A stretch of 64,000 nucleotides of DNA from Bog-473 sp963777485 (GTDB taxonomy: Bacteria > Actinomycetota > Acidimicrobiia > Acidimicrobiales > RAAP-2): positions 682,001 to 746,000 of the forward strand of contig CAVZQP010000001.1 of assembly GCA_963777485.1 (NCBI GenBank). Direction: 5' to 3'. Positions 10,811 through 18,759 of the stretch are shown here, piece by piece. Position numbers and translations under genes: made by a program. Every line of letters starts with the position of its first letter. Position 1 is the stretch's first letter. Under the pieces are notes generated by a model. That model was not told the DNA's origin, made no database searches, and saw nothing but the letters and a program-made list of their open reading frames with translations.

Positions 10811-11971
10811 GTGGACTTCGACCTCTCGGCCGACCAACAAGCTCTGCGCGAGGCGGCGGCTGCGCTGCTCGAGGGCAAGGCTGGACACGACGCGCTGCGG
10901 GCGCGCGTCGGCACCGGCACAGTCGTCGGCACGCTGCCCGGCGCGGGCGAGGCATCGGCCGCGGCCGCCTCGGATGCCCCGCACGGGTACGACGCCGATG
11001 CCTGGGACGCCATGTCGGAACAGGGCTGGTTGGCCATCGAGCTGCCCGAGGACGAAGGCGGACTCGGGCTGGGGCTGGTGGAGGTCGCGGTGCTCTGCGA
11101 AGAGTTGGGCCGTCGTCTGGTCGCCGCGCCGTTCCTTCCTTCGATCGTGGCGCTCGGCGCGCTGAGCGATACGGACGCCCGCGCAACGGCGGCAACGAAG
11201 GAATGGCGTGAGGCGCTCGGCCAAGGGTCGGCCGTCGGATGCACGGTCGTCGTTCCGCCGGGTCGTATTTCGATCACCGAGGCTGCACCGGAGGGCGAGG
11301 TGCGTCTCCAGGGGGAGACGCCGCCGGCGCCCTACGCGCCCTCGGCCGACGTGGCCGTCCTGGTCTGCGAGGACGGCACCTATGCCGTTGATCTCCGTAC
11401 CGTGGGCAGGCCCGACCCGGTCCCTGCGATGGATCGGACGCGCGAGCTGGGCGTCCTACGCTTCGACGGAGCCCCGGCCGTGCGTCTCAGTGGGTCAGGA
11501 GCCGCAGCACGGGCGCTCGACCGCGCCGCGACCCTGGTCTCGGCAGAGATGCTGGGCGCCGCCGACCACGTGTTGTCGATGTCGGTGGACTACGCGAAGG
11601 ACCGTGTCCAATTCGGGAAGCCGATCGGCTCGTTCCAGGCGGTCAAGCACATGCTGGCCGACGCACTGGTCGACGTCGAAGGCATGCGGTCGACCGTCTA
11701 CTACGCGGCGTGGTGTAGCGCGGCCGACGATCCCGAGCGTTCATTGGCGGCGAGTATGGCCAAGGCGTGGTGCTCCGATGCCTCGAGGCGCGTGATGGGC
11801 ACGGGGTTGCAGGTGCACGGGGGGATCGGCTTCACGTGGGAGCACGACATGCACCTCTATGTGAAGCGGGCCCAACTGGACCAGGTCAGCTACGGCGACG
11901 CCTCGTTCCACCGCGACCGCATCGCGACGATCTTGCGTACACGACTGGAGTCCGGCCAGGCGCTGTCCTGA
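10811..11971 (+). CDS. Acyl-CoA dehydrogenase (beta-type partner)
   Basis: A 386-residue ACAD of the divergent beta type. It has V-Q-F-G-K-P-I-G-S-F-Q-A-V-K-H and L-Q-V-H-G-G-I-G-F-T-W-E-H-D-M-H-L-Y and resembles the N-terminal half of the double ACAD at 1974-4271. The central S-E-P-x-A-G-S-D acyl-site signature is missing, which supports a partner-subunit role with the divergent ACAD at 9562-10740. The GTG at 10811 is used as start since the family begins with M-D-F-D-L-S-x-D-Q; an upstream extension would cross the operator. Substrate unknown. Confidence 0.9.
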   Translation: MDFDLSADQQALREAAAALLEGKAGHDALRARVGTGTVVGTLPGAGEASAAAASDAPHGYDADAWDAMSEQGWLAIELPEDEGGLGLGLVEVAVLCEELGRRLVAAPFLPSIVALGALSDTDARATAATKEWREALGQGSAVGCTVVVPPGRISITEAAPEGEVRLQGETPPAPYAPSADVAVLVCEDGTYAVDLRTVGRPDPVPAMDRTRELGVLRFDGAPAVRLSGSGAAARALDRAATLVSAEMLGAADHVLSMSVDYAKDRVQFGKPIGSFQAVKHMLADALVDVEGMRSTVYYAAWCSAADDPERSLAASMAKAWCSDASRRVMGTGLQVHGGIGFTWEHDMHLYVKRAQLDQVSYGDASFHRDRIATILRTRLESGQALS

Positions 11972-11978
11972 GTCCCGA

Positions 11979-12605
11979 CTACTGCTTGAGCGTCCGGACG
12001 GGGACGTTGCCGATTCTGACGAAGACCAGCGCCTCGCCCTGGGTCCCCTGTGTCGGGACGACGACCTGCGCCCGGGCGAAGACGAGGTAGTCGGACCGGA
12101 GGACGGCGGTTTCGTGCACCTGGCCCTGCGTGGTGCTGTGCACCGCCTGGCAGGTCGTCCCGCTCGGCCGCGGCACCCGTGCGGAATAGTCGGCCAGGCT
12201 CTCCGTCCTCGTGAAGGTCCCGCCCTTTTGCTGCCACGACCCCTCGCCTTGGAGCATGGCCGAATAGGAGCTCAGCACGCAGGTGATTGCGGGCTGGCGC
12301 AGTACTCCCGCGATCTTCGCGGAGGACCCGCTCACGTCGTATACCGCCATCCGATTCGGGGCGACGTAGTCGATGAGTCGCTCGGTTGTTCCGTTCGCGG
12401 TGCCAACGCCGACGTTCACGGAGGTGACCAACTCCATGATCCAGGAGTTGGCCCCCGTCGGCGTGCCGAAGGTCTTCTCGGCCGCGTTCTGGACTTGGAT
12501 GGTCGTCGCAGTGGGAGCCAAGGCAAATCCCCAGACGGCGAACCCCGCCGTCAGCGCGGCCAACACCGCGAGCAACAACAACGGGACGAGGTTACGGCGA
12601 GGCAT
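11979..12605 (-). CDS. Membrane-anchored hypothetical protein
   Basis: A 208-residue protein. A single hydrophobic segment at about residues 6-30 (L-V-P-L-L-L-L-A-V-L-A-A) follows two arginines, forming a signal anchor or signal peptide, and the rest is a polar, beta-rich extracytoplasmic domain containing two cysteines that could form a disulfide. I do not recognise the family. It ends 7 bp from the convergent ACAD stop and is not obviously linked to the catabolic genes. Codon use looks like its neighbours, so it seems to be a real gene. Confidence 0.75.
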   Translation of the reverse strand: MPRRNLVPLLLLAVLAALTAGFAVWGFALAPTATTIQVQNAAEKTFGTPTGANSWIMELVTSVNVGVGTANGTTERLIDYVAPNRMAVYDVSGSSAKIAGVLRQPAITCVLSSYSAMLQGEGSWQQKGGTFTRTESLADYSARVPRPSGTTCQAVHSTTQGQVHETAVLRSDYLVFARAQVVVPTQGTQGEALVFVRIGNVPVRTLKQ

Positions 12606-12685
12606 CCGTCCAACGTAGTTCCGGGCCCTGGCTCGTCGCGGGTACCCCCCTTGCGTCAGGTGGGTTCAGGCCGCGCCGCGGCATT

Positions 12686-14209
12686 TCAGGTCGCGCCGGC
12701 CCGGCGCCGCAATTCGGCACGATCCGCCTTGCCGGAACCGAGCAGCGGCAGGCGATCGAGGCGGACGACCTTCTCCGGCGTCTTGAACGTCGCGATGCCG
12801 CGGCCGGTGAACCAGCGACGGCATTCATCGAGATCGAACGGCGCCGTGGACTCCACGAAGGCGGCGACGCGCTCGCCCATCAAGGGATCGGGATAGCCGA
12901 CGGCGGCCGCGTGCCGGACGTCGGGGTGCGCTTCGAGCGCAGCTTCCACCTCCGAGGCGGAGATGTTCTCGCCCCCCCTGATGATCACGTCCTTGAGCCG
13001 GCCGACGATGCGCAGCCACCCCTCACCGTCGACGGTCGCAATGTCGCCGGTACGGAACCACCCTCCGGGCGCGATCACGGCCTTCGTCTGCGTGGCATCC
13101 GCATAGCCGGCGAACATCTCGGGCCCACGAACCCACAGCTCTCCGGGCGATCCCGTCGGCATGCGTGCGCCGGTTTCGGGGTCCGAGATGCGCAGCTCCA
13201 CCTGCCCGATGGCGCGGCCGTCGGTGTCACGCGCGATCTCGAAGGGATCGTCGTTGGTGCTCGTGGTGACGGTGGGGGCCTCGGTGGAGCCGTACGTCCG
13301 CTTCACTCGACAGTCGAAGATGCGGGCCGTCTCCTCGATGAACGCCGGGGTGACCGAGGCACCACCGCTGGAGATCAGCCGCACGGACGACACGTCGGCC
13401 CCGGCCCCCGAAGCGTCGCCGAGTGCACCACCCATGGCAATGAAGAACGTCGGCGGGCCCGCCATGAACGAGATCCGCTCGCTCGCCACGAGACCGAGTG
13501 CCTTCTCAGGGTCGAACCGCCGCATCAGTACCGAGCGCATGCCGGCCGCACCGGGGACGAGCACACCGTTGAGCAGCCCCGAGATGTGGGCCATCGGCGC
13601 CGGGACCAGGACCGCGTCACCATCACCGAGGCCGTGTACGCGGGTCATCAACGACGCCTTCCAGCTCAAACCGCGATGGGTGTGCAGCACGGCCTTGGGG
13701 ATCCCGGTGGAGCCGGAAGTGAACAGGACGAGTGCGACGTCGGACGGCCGCACCGTCCCACCGCCCCCGACCGGAACCGGGGCACCGCCCAACGATTCCG
13801 CCAGCGCGCCCGGAGACGAAATGACGTCGGTCCCGAGCTCGAGGACCAGCGCCGGGTCGATCTGGGCCAACGCGCCGTCCACTTCGGCGGCGCCGAAGGT
13901 ATGGAGGAGCGGTGCGGCGACGGCGCCCAACCGCCAACACGCCCGCGCCAGAACCGTGGCCGCCAGGCTGTTCGGCACCTGCCAGGCCACGGCCGCACCC
14001 TTCGTGACGCCGCGCGCGCGCAAGCCGCCGGTGACCTTCGCCACCAGCGCCTCGGCTTCGGCACTCGACAGCCGGGTGTCACCGTCGACGATCTCGCCGC
14101 CGTGCGCCGAGATCAGCTCGTCGAGTGTCGGCACGTCCCAGGGCCCTCCGGGTCGCCGGTACGCGCGGGCCTGGCTCGGCACCCACGTGGGTCGGAGGCG
14201 GGCCGTCAC
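12686..14209 (-). CDS. Class I adenylate-forming acyl-CoA synthetase
   Basis: A 507-residue AMP-dependent synthetase/ligase. It has the P-loop-like L-F-T-S-G-S-T-G-I-P-K, the A5 motif Y-G-S-T-E-A-P, the A7 motif W-F-R-T-G-D-I and G-R-L-K-D-V-I-I-R-G-G-E-N-I-S. The catalytic lysine is in G-S-G-K-A-D-R near the C-terminus. It would activate a carboxylic acid to its CoA thioester via an acyl-adenylate. It diverges from the ACAD at 14287, which could take its product. The sequence resembles fatty-acid or cyclohexanecarboxylate CoA ligases; the substrate is not determined. A weak copy of the shared palindrome lies in the promoter gap. The GTG at 14209 is the start. Confidence 0.93.
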   Translation of the reverse strand: MTARLRPTWVPSQARAYRRPGGPWDVPTLDELISAHGGEIVDGDTRLSSAEAEALVAKVTGGLRARGVTKGAAVAWQVPNSLAATVLARACWRLGAVAAPLLHTFGAAEVDGALAQIDPALVLELGTDVISSPGALAESLGGAPVPVGGGGTVRPSDVALVLFTSGSTGIPKAVLHTHRGLSWKASLMTRVHGLGDGDAVLVPAPMAHISGLLNGVLVPGAAGMRSVLMRRFDPEKALGLVASERISFMAGPPTFFIAMGGALGDASGAGADVSSVRLISSGGASVTPAFIEETARIFDCRVKRTYGSTEAPTVTTSTNDDPFEIARDTDGRAIGQVELRISDPETGARMPTGSPGELWVRGPEMFAGYADATQTKAVIAPGGWFRTGDIATVDGEGWLRIVGRLKDVIIRGGENISASEVEAALEAHPDVRHAAAVGYPDPLMGERVAAFVESTAPFDLDECRRWFTGRGIATFKTPEKVVRLDRLPLLGSGKADRAELRRRAGAT

Positions 14210-14240
14210 GGCAGGGGACCCTACCCGGGTCCCACTAACG

Positions 14241-14254
14241 TGACGCCGATGTCA
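14241..14254. promoter_or_regulatory. Weak copy of the shared palindrome
   Basis: TGACGCCGATGTCA differs from TGACAC-N2-GTGTCA by two symmetric changes (positions 5 and 9 of the 14-mer ignoring the centre). It lies between the divergent CoA-ligase and ACAD genes, the same kind of position as the strong copies. Confidence 0.35.
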
Positions 14255-14286
14255 GGGGCGACGACAGCGTCGGGAACAGGTCACGC

Positions 14287-15429
14287 GTGGACCTCGCGCT
14301 GAAGCGAGAGGACGAAGCGTTCGCCGCGTCGTTCCGCGACTGGCTCGCGAGCCATGAGCACCGCCCGCCCGCGTTCGTCGACCTCGCCGACGAGGTGGCG
14401 TGGGGCCGCAGCTGGCAGGCCACCCTCGCCGCCGACCGCTGGGTCGGGGTGCACTGGCCGGAGGCCTACGGCGGCCGGAGCGCGACGCCCGTGCAGGTCG
14501 CGCTGTACCAGAGCGAGTACGCCCGTTCACAGGCACCGCAGCCGGTGAACCGCGTCGGCATCAACTTGGTCGGGCCGACCCTCCTTGCGCACGGTACCGA
14601 GGACCAGCGGCTGCGCTATCTGCCGAAGATCCTCTCGGCCGAAGAGATCTGGTGCCAACTCTTCAGCGAACCTGACGCGGGGAGCGACCTCGCCTCGCTT
14701 TCCACCAAGGCGATCCCCGTCGACGGGGGCTACGTGGTGACCGGTCGCAAGGTCTGGACGTCGTACGCGCAGTTCGCCACGTGGGGGCTCTGCCTCGCCC
14801 GCACCGAGCCCGATGCGGCGCGGCCCCAACAGGGCATCACGGCGATGGTCGTCGACATGGCCGATCCCGGAGTCGACGTGCGACCGCTCGTCCAGATGAC
14901 GGGCGATGCCGAGTTCAACGAGGTGTTCCTCACTGACGTGTTCGTGCCGTCGGAGCACCTGATCGGATCGGAGGGCCAGGGCTGGACGGTCGCCGGCTCC
15001 ACGCTGGCGCACGAGCGCGGGACCAACTTCCCGTTCAAGGAACAGGTCGTGCACGAGACGTACCTCGCCCGTCTGTACGACGAGGCGCGGACGAACGGCT
15101 CGATCGACGACCCGATGGTGGCCGACGCGCTGGCGCGGGCCTATACGGAGCTGGGCGTGCTACGACTGCACAACCTCCGGACGCTGACGCGCCTCGGCCG
15201 CGGCGAGCAGCCCGGGCCGGAATCGAGTTGGATCAAATTGACGTGGACGTCCATGACGCAAGGCATGGCCGAGGCGGCGCTGCTCGTCACCGGTCGCGAC
15301 CCGGCGTCGTCGGCGTCAGGGCCGTGGGCGCGCCAGTGGCTCTGGAGCAAGGCTGCGGGGATCGCGGGCGGGACGTCCCAAGTGCAGCGCGACATCATCG
15401 CCGGGCGGATCCTCGGCCTGCCGCGCTGA
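14287..15429 (+). CDS. Acyl-CoA dehydrogenase
   Basis: A 380-residue ACAD with C-Q-L-F-S-E-P-D-A-G-S-D-L, K-V-W-T-S-Y-A-Q-F and a C-terminal G-G-T-S-Q-V-Q-R-D-I-I-A-G-R-I-L-G. It is clearly paralogous to the product of 9562-10740. It starts with GTG at 14287, giving M-D-L-A-L-K-R-E-D, the usual first residues of the family. The divergent CoA-ligase gene is the likely supplier of its substrate. It stands alone in its transcription unit, ending 30 bp from a convergent DedA gene. Confidence 0.92.
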   Translation: MDLALKREDEAFAASFRDWLASHEHRPPAFVDLADEVAWGRSWQATLAADRWVGVHWPEAYGGRSATPVQVALYQSEYARSQAPQPVNRVGINLVGPTLLAHGTEDQRLRYLPKILSAEEIWCQLFSEPDAGSDLASLSTKAIPVDGGYVVTGRKVWTSYAQFATWGLCLARTEPDAARPQQGITAMVVDMADPGVDVRPLVQMTGDAEFNEVFLTDVFVPSEHLIGSEGQGWTVAGSTLAHERGTNFPFKEQVVHETYLARLYDEARTNGSIDDPMVADALARAYTELGVLRLHNLRTLTRLGRGEQPGPESSWIKLTWTSMTQGMAEAALLVTGRDPASSASGPWARQWLWSKAAGIAGGTSQVQRDIIAGRILGLPR

Positions 15430-15458
15430 AGCAGGAAAGCTGAAGCGTCAGAACCTGG

Positions 15459-16049
15459 TCACAGCTGTACGCGCTTGGCCGCGTTGCGCCGGCGGTGGAC
15501 GCGGACGAACCAGATCATGACGAGGGCTCCCATGGCCAGCCCGACGAGCAGGGTGACGATGTCGTGGAACGTGGTGTGGCCGGTGACGACGCGCCCGATG
15601 CCGAACGCGCTGGCCGCCACCGAGACGGCGAAGGCGAACGACGCGATCAGGTTCCACAGGACGAACTGGCCGTGATGCATCTTGGCGGTACCCGAGACCA
15701 CTGCGGGCGTGAAGAACACGGCCAGCCGTCCCCATTTCGCGTAGGCCCGTTCGCCCTTCTCGACCATTCTCCGGCGGCCTTCTTGATGCTTGCCCGGGCG
15801 CTCCAACAGGAACTGGCCCCAACGGTCGCCCACCGCGTACCCGATGAGACCACCGACCTCGCCCGCCACAGTTGCCACCCCGATCACCACGGCCAGATTG
15901 AGACGGCCTTGGCTGGCGGCGACCGCGGCGGCACCGAGGGCGGTCGCGCCGATGAAGGGGATGCCGGCCCACGACGCCGCCACCGCGAGGAACAGGAGGA
16001 GGTATTGCCACCAGGTGTCGACGGCGACGCCCGCGGATGCGAAGACCAT
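15459..16049 (-). CDS. DedA/VTT-family membrane protein
   Basis: A 196-residue integral membrane protein with four to five hydrophobic segments and the family core G-E-V-G-G-L-I-G-Y-A-V-G-D-R-W-G (about residues 62-78). It also has the re-entrant F-F-T-P-A-V-V-S-G motif, in which the usual R-x-x-P-x-x-R-G is altered to T-P-A-V-V-S-G. DedA proteins are scramblases or transporters of lipids such as undecaprenyl phosphate. The loss of the conserved arginines makes it a divergent member, so its substrate is uncertain. It overlaps no neighbour and is convergent with the ACAD. Confidence 0.82.
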   Translation of the reverse strand: MVFASAGVAVDTWWQYLLLFLAVAASWAGIPFIGATALGAAAVAASQGRLNLAVVIGVATVAGEVGGLIGYAVGDRWGQFLLERPGKHQEGRRRMVEKGERAYAKWGRLAVFFTPAVVSGTAKMHHGQFVLWNLIASFAFAVSVAASAFGIGRVVTGHTTFHDIVTLLVGLAMGALVMIWFVRVHRRRNAAKRVQL

Positions 16050-16094
16050 GGCAGACCTCCGGTTAAGAGCCGAGGCCGGGGACGGGGCGTGCGC

Positions 16095-16961
16095 TCATGC
16101 CGCCGCTGACGGGCTCGGAGCGCTGGTTTGCGGTGCATCGGATCCCGCGAGCAGTGCGATCCCGACAATGGCCACGATCAGGCCGAGGAAGGCCGAGCTC
16201 GAGTGCCCCGCGCCGCCCTTCGAGATCCTCTCGTCGTACACCGTGAGGCCCAGCACGACGCTGGTGAACAACGTCACCGAATTGGCCGAGGCCATCGCCG
16301 GTGCCAGGACGCCCGTCTTGAGGGCGGACTGCTGCAGGGCGAAGCCCGTCAGGGCGGAGAGGATCAGCACCCAGACGGACCAGTTCGACAGCAGCGTCAG
16401 GATGCCGGAGCCGGTCTGGGTCACGAACGTCTTCGTGACGGCCGCCTGCAGGCCGAAGCCGAGCCCGGCGGCGGCGCCGAAGGTCAGTGCCTTGGCGGCG
16501 CCACGGAAGCGGGCACCGACGCCGACAAGGACGATCACCAGCACGCCGATCGTGATGCAGGCGACCCACCACGAGGTCGCGCTCGGGTGGCTCGTGCCAC
16601 CCTGGGGCTGGCCGGCGGCGATGAAGAAGATGATCCCCAGCGAGGTGAGGAGGGCGCCACCGAGCTCGCGCCGACCGATGTGCTGCTCGGTCAACAGTAC
16701 GCCCAGGGGGAGGGCGATGACGAGGCTGAGCGCGGTGAGTGACTGCACGACCAAGAGCGAGGCCCGGTCGAGCGCCATCGCCTGGAGGACCCAGCCCGAG
16801 GCCATGAGGATGGCTCCCGCGAGCCACACCGGTCGCCGCAAGATCTGCAGCAGGAAGTGAGGGTCGCCTTCGGCCGCCTCGGTGCTCAGCGTTCCCTTCT
16901 GCTGAAGCACGGTGCCGAGAGCGAAGAACACCGCGGCCACGATCGCCAGGGCAGGGCCCAC
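16095..16961 (-). CDS. DMT-superfamily membrane transporter
   Basis: A 288-residue protein with eight to ten predicted membrane segments spread over the whole length and an Ala/Ser/Pro-rich cytoplasmic tail. Segment pattern and motifs such as A-L-G-T-V-L-Q-Q-K-G near the N-terminus and a late E-R-I-S segment fit the drug/metabolite transporter superfamily, in the branch of actinobacterial EamA/NIPA-like proteins. The substrate is unknown. It lies 45 bp upstream of the DedA gene on the same strand and could be co-transcribed with it. It diverges from the hydrolase at 17010 across only 48 bp. Confidence 0.78.
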   Translation of the reverse strand: MGPALAIVAAVFFALGTVLQQKGTLSTEAAEGDPHFLLQILRRPVWLAGAILMASGWVLQAMALDRASLLVVQSLTALSLVIALPLGVLLTEQHIGRRELGGALLTSLGIIFFIAAGQPQGGTSHPSATSWWVACITIGVLVIVLVGVGARFRGAAKALTFGAAAGLGFGLQAAVTKTFVTQTGSGILTLLSNWSVWVLILSALTGFALQQSALKTGVLAPAMASANSVTLFTSVVLGLTVYDERISKGGAGHSSSAFLGLIVAIVGIALLAGSDAPQTSAPSPSAAA

Positions 16962-17009
16962 GGGCCAAGGTTAGGGTCCGCGCCCACCGGCGCCACGTAA
17001 TCTCGGTCC

Positions 17010-18089
17010 ATGCGCGCCACAGAGCAATGGGCCCGTCGTGCGTCGGAGAACCTCGCGGTGGCCCAGCGGGACCTTGCGGCCACGCACCCAGAGATCGAGG
17101 CCGAGCGTGCCCGGCTGCTGCAGACCTTCCTGTCGTGCGAGGGCGACATCCTCCTCTACCGGCCCGAGCAGCAGCACTACGCGCTGGGCTTCGGCGAGTT
17201 CGGCGAGTCCCGTCATGTGGCCGTCGTCGTGCCCGGCGTGGGCGACGGCACGAACATGTGCTCGGACTGGATCCCCGGTGCTCGCCACCTCTTCGCAGCA
17301 GCCGACTCGACCACGGTCGTGTTGTGGAAGGGGTACGACAACCCGGTGGACCTGCTGGCGGCGGCGGCCGGGTCGATCGAGTGCTCCGACGTGCTCGTGT
17401 CCGCCGCCCTGGACCTGACCGACTTCGTGGCCTCGCTGCCGATCGGGCCCGAGCACTCCGTGACGATCGTCGCGCACAGTTTCGGCACGGTCGTGACCGG
17501 CGCTGCGCTGGCCGACTGCGGCCTGCGCTGCACCGACGTCGTGGTCGCCGGCAGCCCGGGCATGACGGTCGACGACCTGCGCCAACTGCACATGGAGCAG
17601 TCGCACTTCTTCTCGGAGCAGGCGCCGGGCGACGCCATTGCCGAGCTCGGCATCTTCGGCACGACGCCGTCCTCGCCCACGTTCGGAGGAAGACGGCTGC
17701 GCACGAACGCACCCGACCATGCCGAGGTGCACGCGCACTCGCACTACTTCGATCCCGGGTCGCAGGCCTTGGAGAACATCGTGGACGTGGTGACGGGCCG
17801 CTACGACGAAGTCGTCGGCCACCACTCGACCACCGCCGAGATGGCCGGAGCCCTCGTCGCCTGGTGCCTGCGCCTGCCCGTCGTGCCCGTGCGTGCTGCA
17901 GGTCGGCACTATCACGGCCCGGGATTCCGCGTGATGACGAACGCCACCAGGCTCGTCGAGTTCGGCGCCGCGCAGACGGGCAATTTCGTCGCCGACGCGC
18001 TCGAGGAGAGCGGCCGGGCCGTGGCCTGGCTGGCGCACCGGGTGGTCACGGCGCCGAGGGACGCCGCCGAGGCCACCGGTCCAGCCTGA
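17010..18089 (+). CDS. DUF1023-type alpha/beta hydrolase
   Basis: A 359-residue protein resembling the actinobacterial DUF1023 alpha/beta hydrolases. The strand V-A-V-V-V-P-G-V-G-D-G-T carries the oxyanion-hole region and the nucleophile elbow is A-H-S157-F-G. A later A-G-S-P-G-M strand and H-S-H-Y-F-D-P-G near residue 250 are in the positions expected for the acid/histidine region. No signal peptide is visible. These enzymes are usually uncharacterised esterases or lipases. It is followed within 60 bp by the gluconate-dehydrogenase-like pair, with a weak copy of the shared palindrome in between. Confidence 0.82.
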   Translation: MRATEQWARRASENLAVAQRDLAATHPEIEAERARLLQTFLSCEGDILLYRPEQQHYALGFGEFGESRHVAVVVPGVGDGTNMCSDWIPGARHLFAAADSTTVVLWKGYDNPVDLLAAAAGSIECSDVLVSAALDLTDFVASLPIGPEHSVTIVAHSFGTVVTGAALADCGLRCTDVVVAGSPGMTVDDLRQLHMEQSHFFSEQAPGDAIAELGIFGTTPSSPTFGGRRLRTNAPDHAEVHAHSHYFDPGSQALENIVDVVTGRYDEVVGHHSTTAEMAGALVAWCLRLPVVPVRAAGRHYHGPGFRVMTNATRLVEFGAAQTGNFVADALEESGRAVAWLAHRVVTAPRDAAEATGPA

Positions 18090-18096
18090 ACAAACC

Positions 18097-18110
18097 TGAC
18101 AGCGGCGTCA
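18097..18110. promoter_or_regulatory. Weak copy of the shared palindrome
   Basis: TGACAGCGGCGTCA keeps the outer TGACA/GTCA of TGACAC-N2-GTGTCA but has symmetric changes at positions 6 and 10-adjacent bases. It lies 34 bp before the small-subunit gene at 18144. Unlike the other copies it is not between divergent genes. Confidence 0.3.
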
Positions 18111-18143
18111 GCAAACGCCCCGACCCCGGGCTACGTTTGCCCG

Positions 18144-18707
18144 GTGCCCGTCTGGCTGAGCGAGCAGGAGTACGCGACCTTGCAGGCCGCTTGCCAGCAG
18201 ATGATGCCCTCCGGATTCGGCGGGCCGGGTGCCGACGAGGCCTGCGTCGCCGACTACATCGACACGTTCCTCGGCGCGTTCACCTTCGACCCGCCCCGCA
18301 TCTGGGCGGGTGGGCCGTCCTCCGGACGCCATGGCGGCGAGGCGCGGTTCGGCGACTTCGTCCCGCTGTCGAAGATCGACGAGCTGGCGTGGCGGATGCG
18401 GATCGAGGGGTCGCAGGGCCTGGCAGAGCGTGAGTTCAACGGCCCGGTGGCAGGGCTCCAGCAGCGCTACCGCGAAGGCCTGGCTGCACTGGGTGCCGAC
18501 TTCGCGGAAGCCGACGGCAAAGAGCAGCGGCGCCGCCTGCGAGCCGGCGAAGAATTCCTGGACCTTCTCTGGGAGCACTGTTGCGAGGGCATGTACGGCG
18601 CGCCCGAGTACGGCGGCAACCGCAACGGCATCGGGTGGTCGTACATCGGCGTGGAGGGCGACGTGCAACCGCGGGGTTACACCGACGCCGAGGTGTCGCA
18701 GCCGTGA
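18144..18707 (+). CDS. Gluconate 2-dehydrogenase subunit 3-family protein
   Basis: A 187-residue protein with the family signature E-G-M-Y-G-A-P-E-Y-G-G-N-R-N-G-I-G-W near the C-terminus and an N-terminal helix typical of the small subunit of membrane-bound GMC dehydrogenases. In those enzymes this subunit assists assembly and export of the flavoprotein. Here no twin-arginine signal is seen on this subunit or on the partner at 18760, so the pair may stay in the cytoplasm. Start is GTG at 18144. The third subunit, a multihaem cytochrome c, is not encoded nearby. Confidence 0.87.
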   Translation: MPVWLSEQEYATLQAACQQMMPSGFGGPGADEACVADYIDTFLGAFTFDPPRIWAGGPSSGRHGGEARFGDFVPLSKIDELAWRMRIEGSQGLAEREFNGPVAGLQQRYREGLAALGADFAEADGKEQRRRLRAGEEFLDLLWEHCCEGMYGAPEYGGNRNGIGWSYIGVEGDVQPRGYTDAEVSQP

Positions 18708-18730
18708 ACGACCGTGAGCAAAGCGCGACC

Positions 18731-18754
18731 AGAACAGCGAGCAGAACAGCGAGC
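18731..18754 (+). repeat. Two exact 12-bp tandem copies
   Basis: AGAACAGCGAGC occurs twice back to back in the 52-bp gap between the small-subunit and GMC genes. It may be a chance duplication; no other copy was noticed. Confidence 0.7.
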
Positions 18755-18759
18755 CCGCA

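Noticed and set aside
18731..18754. Start of a tandem or CRISPR-like array
   Set aside because: Only two 12-bp units without spacers; no cas genes in the window.
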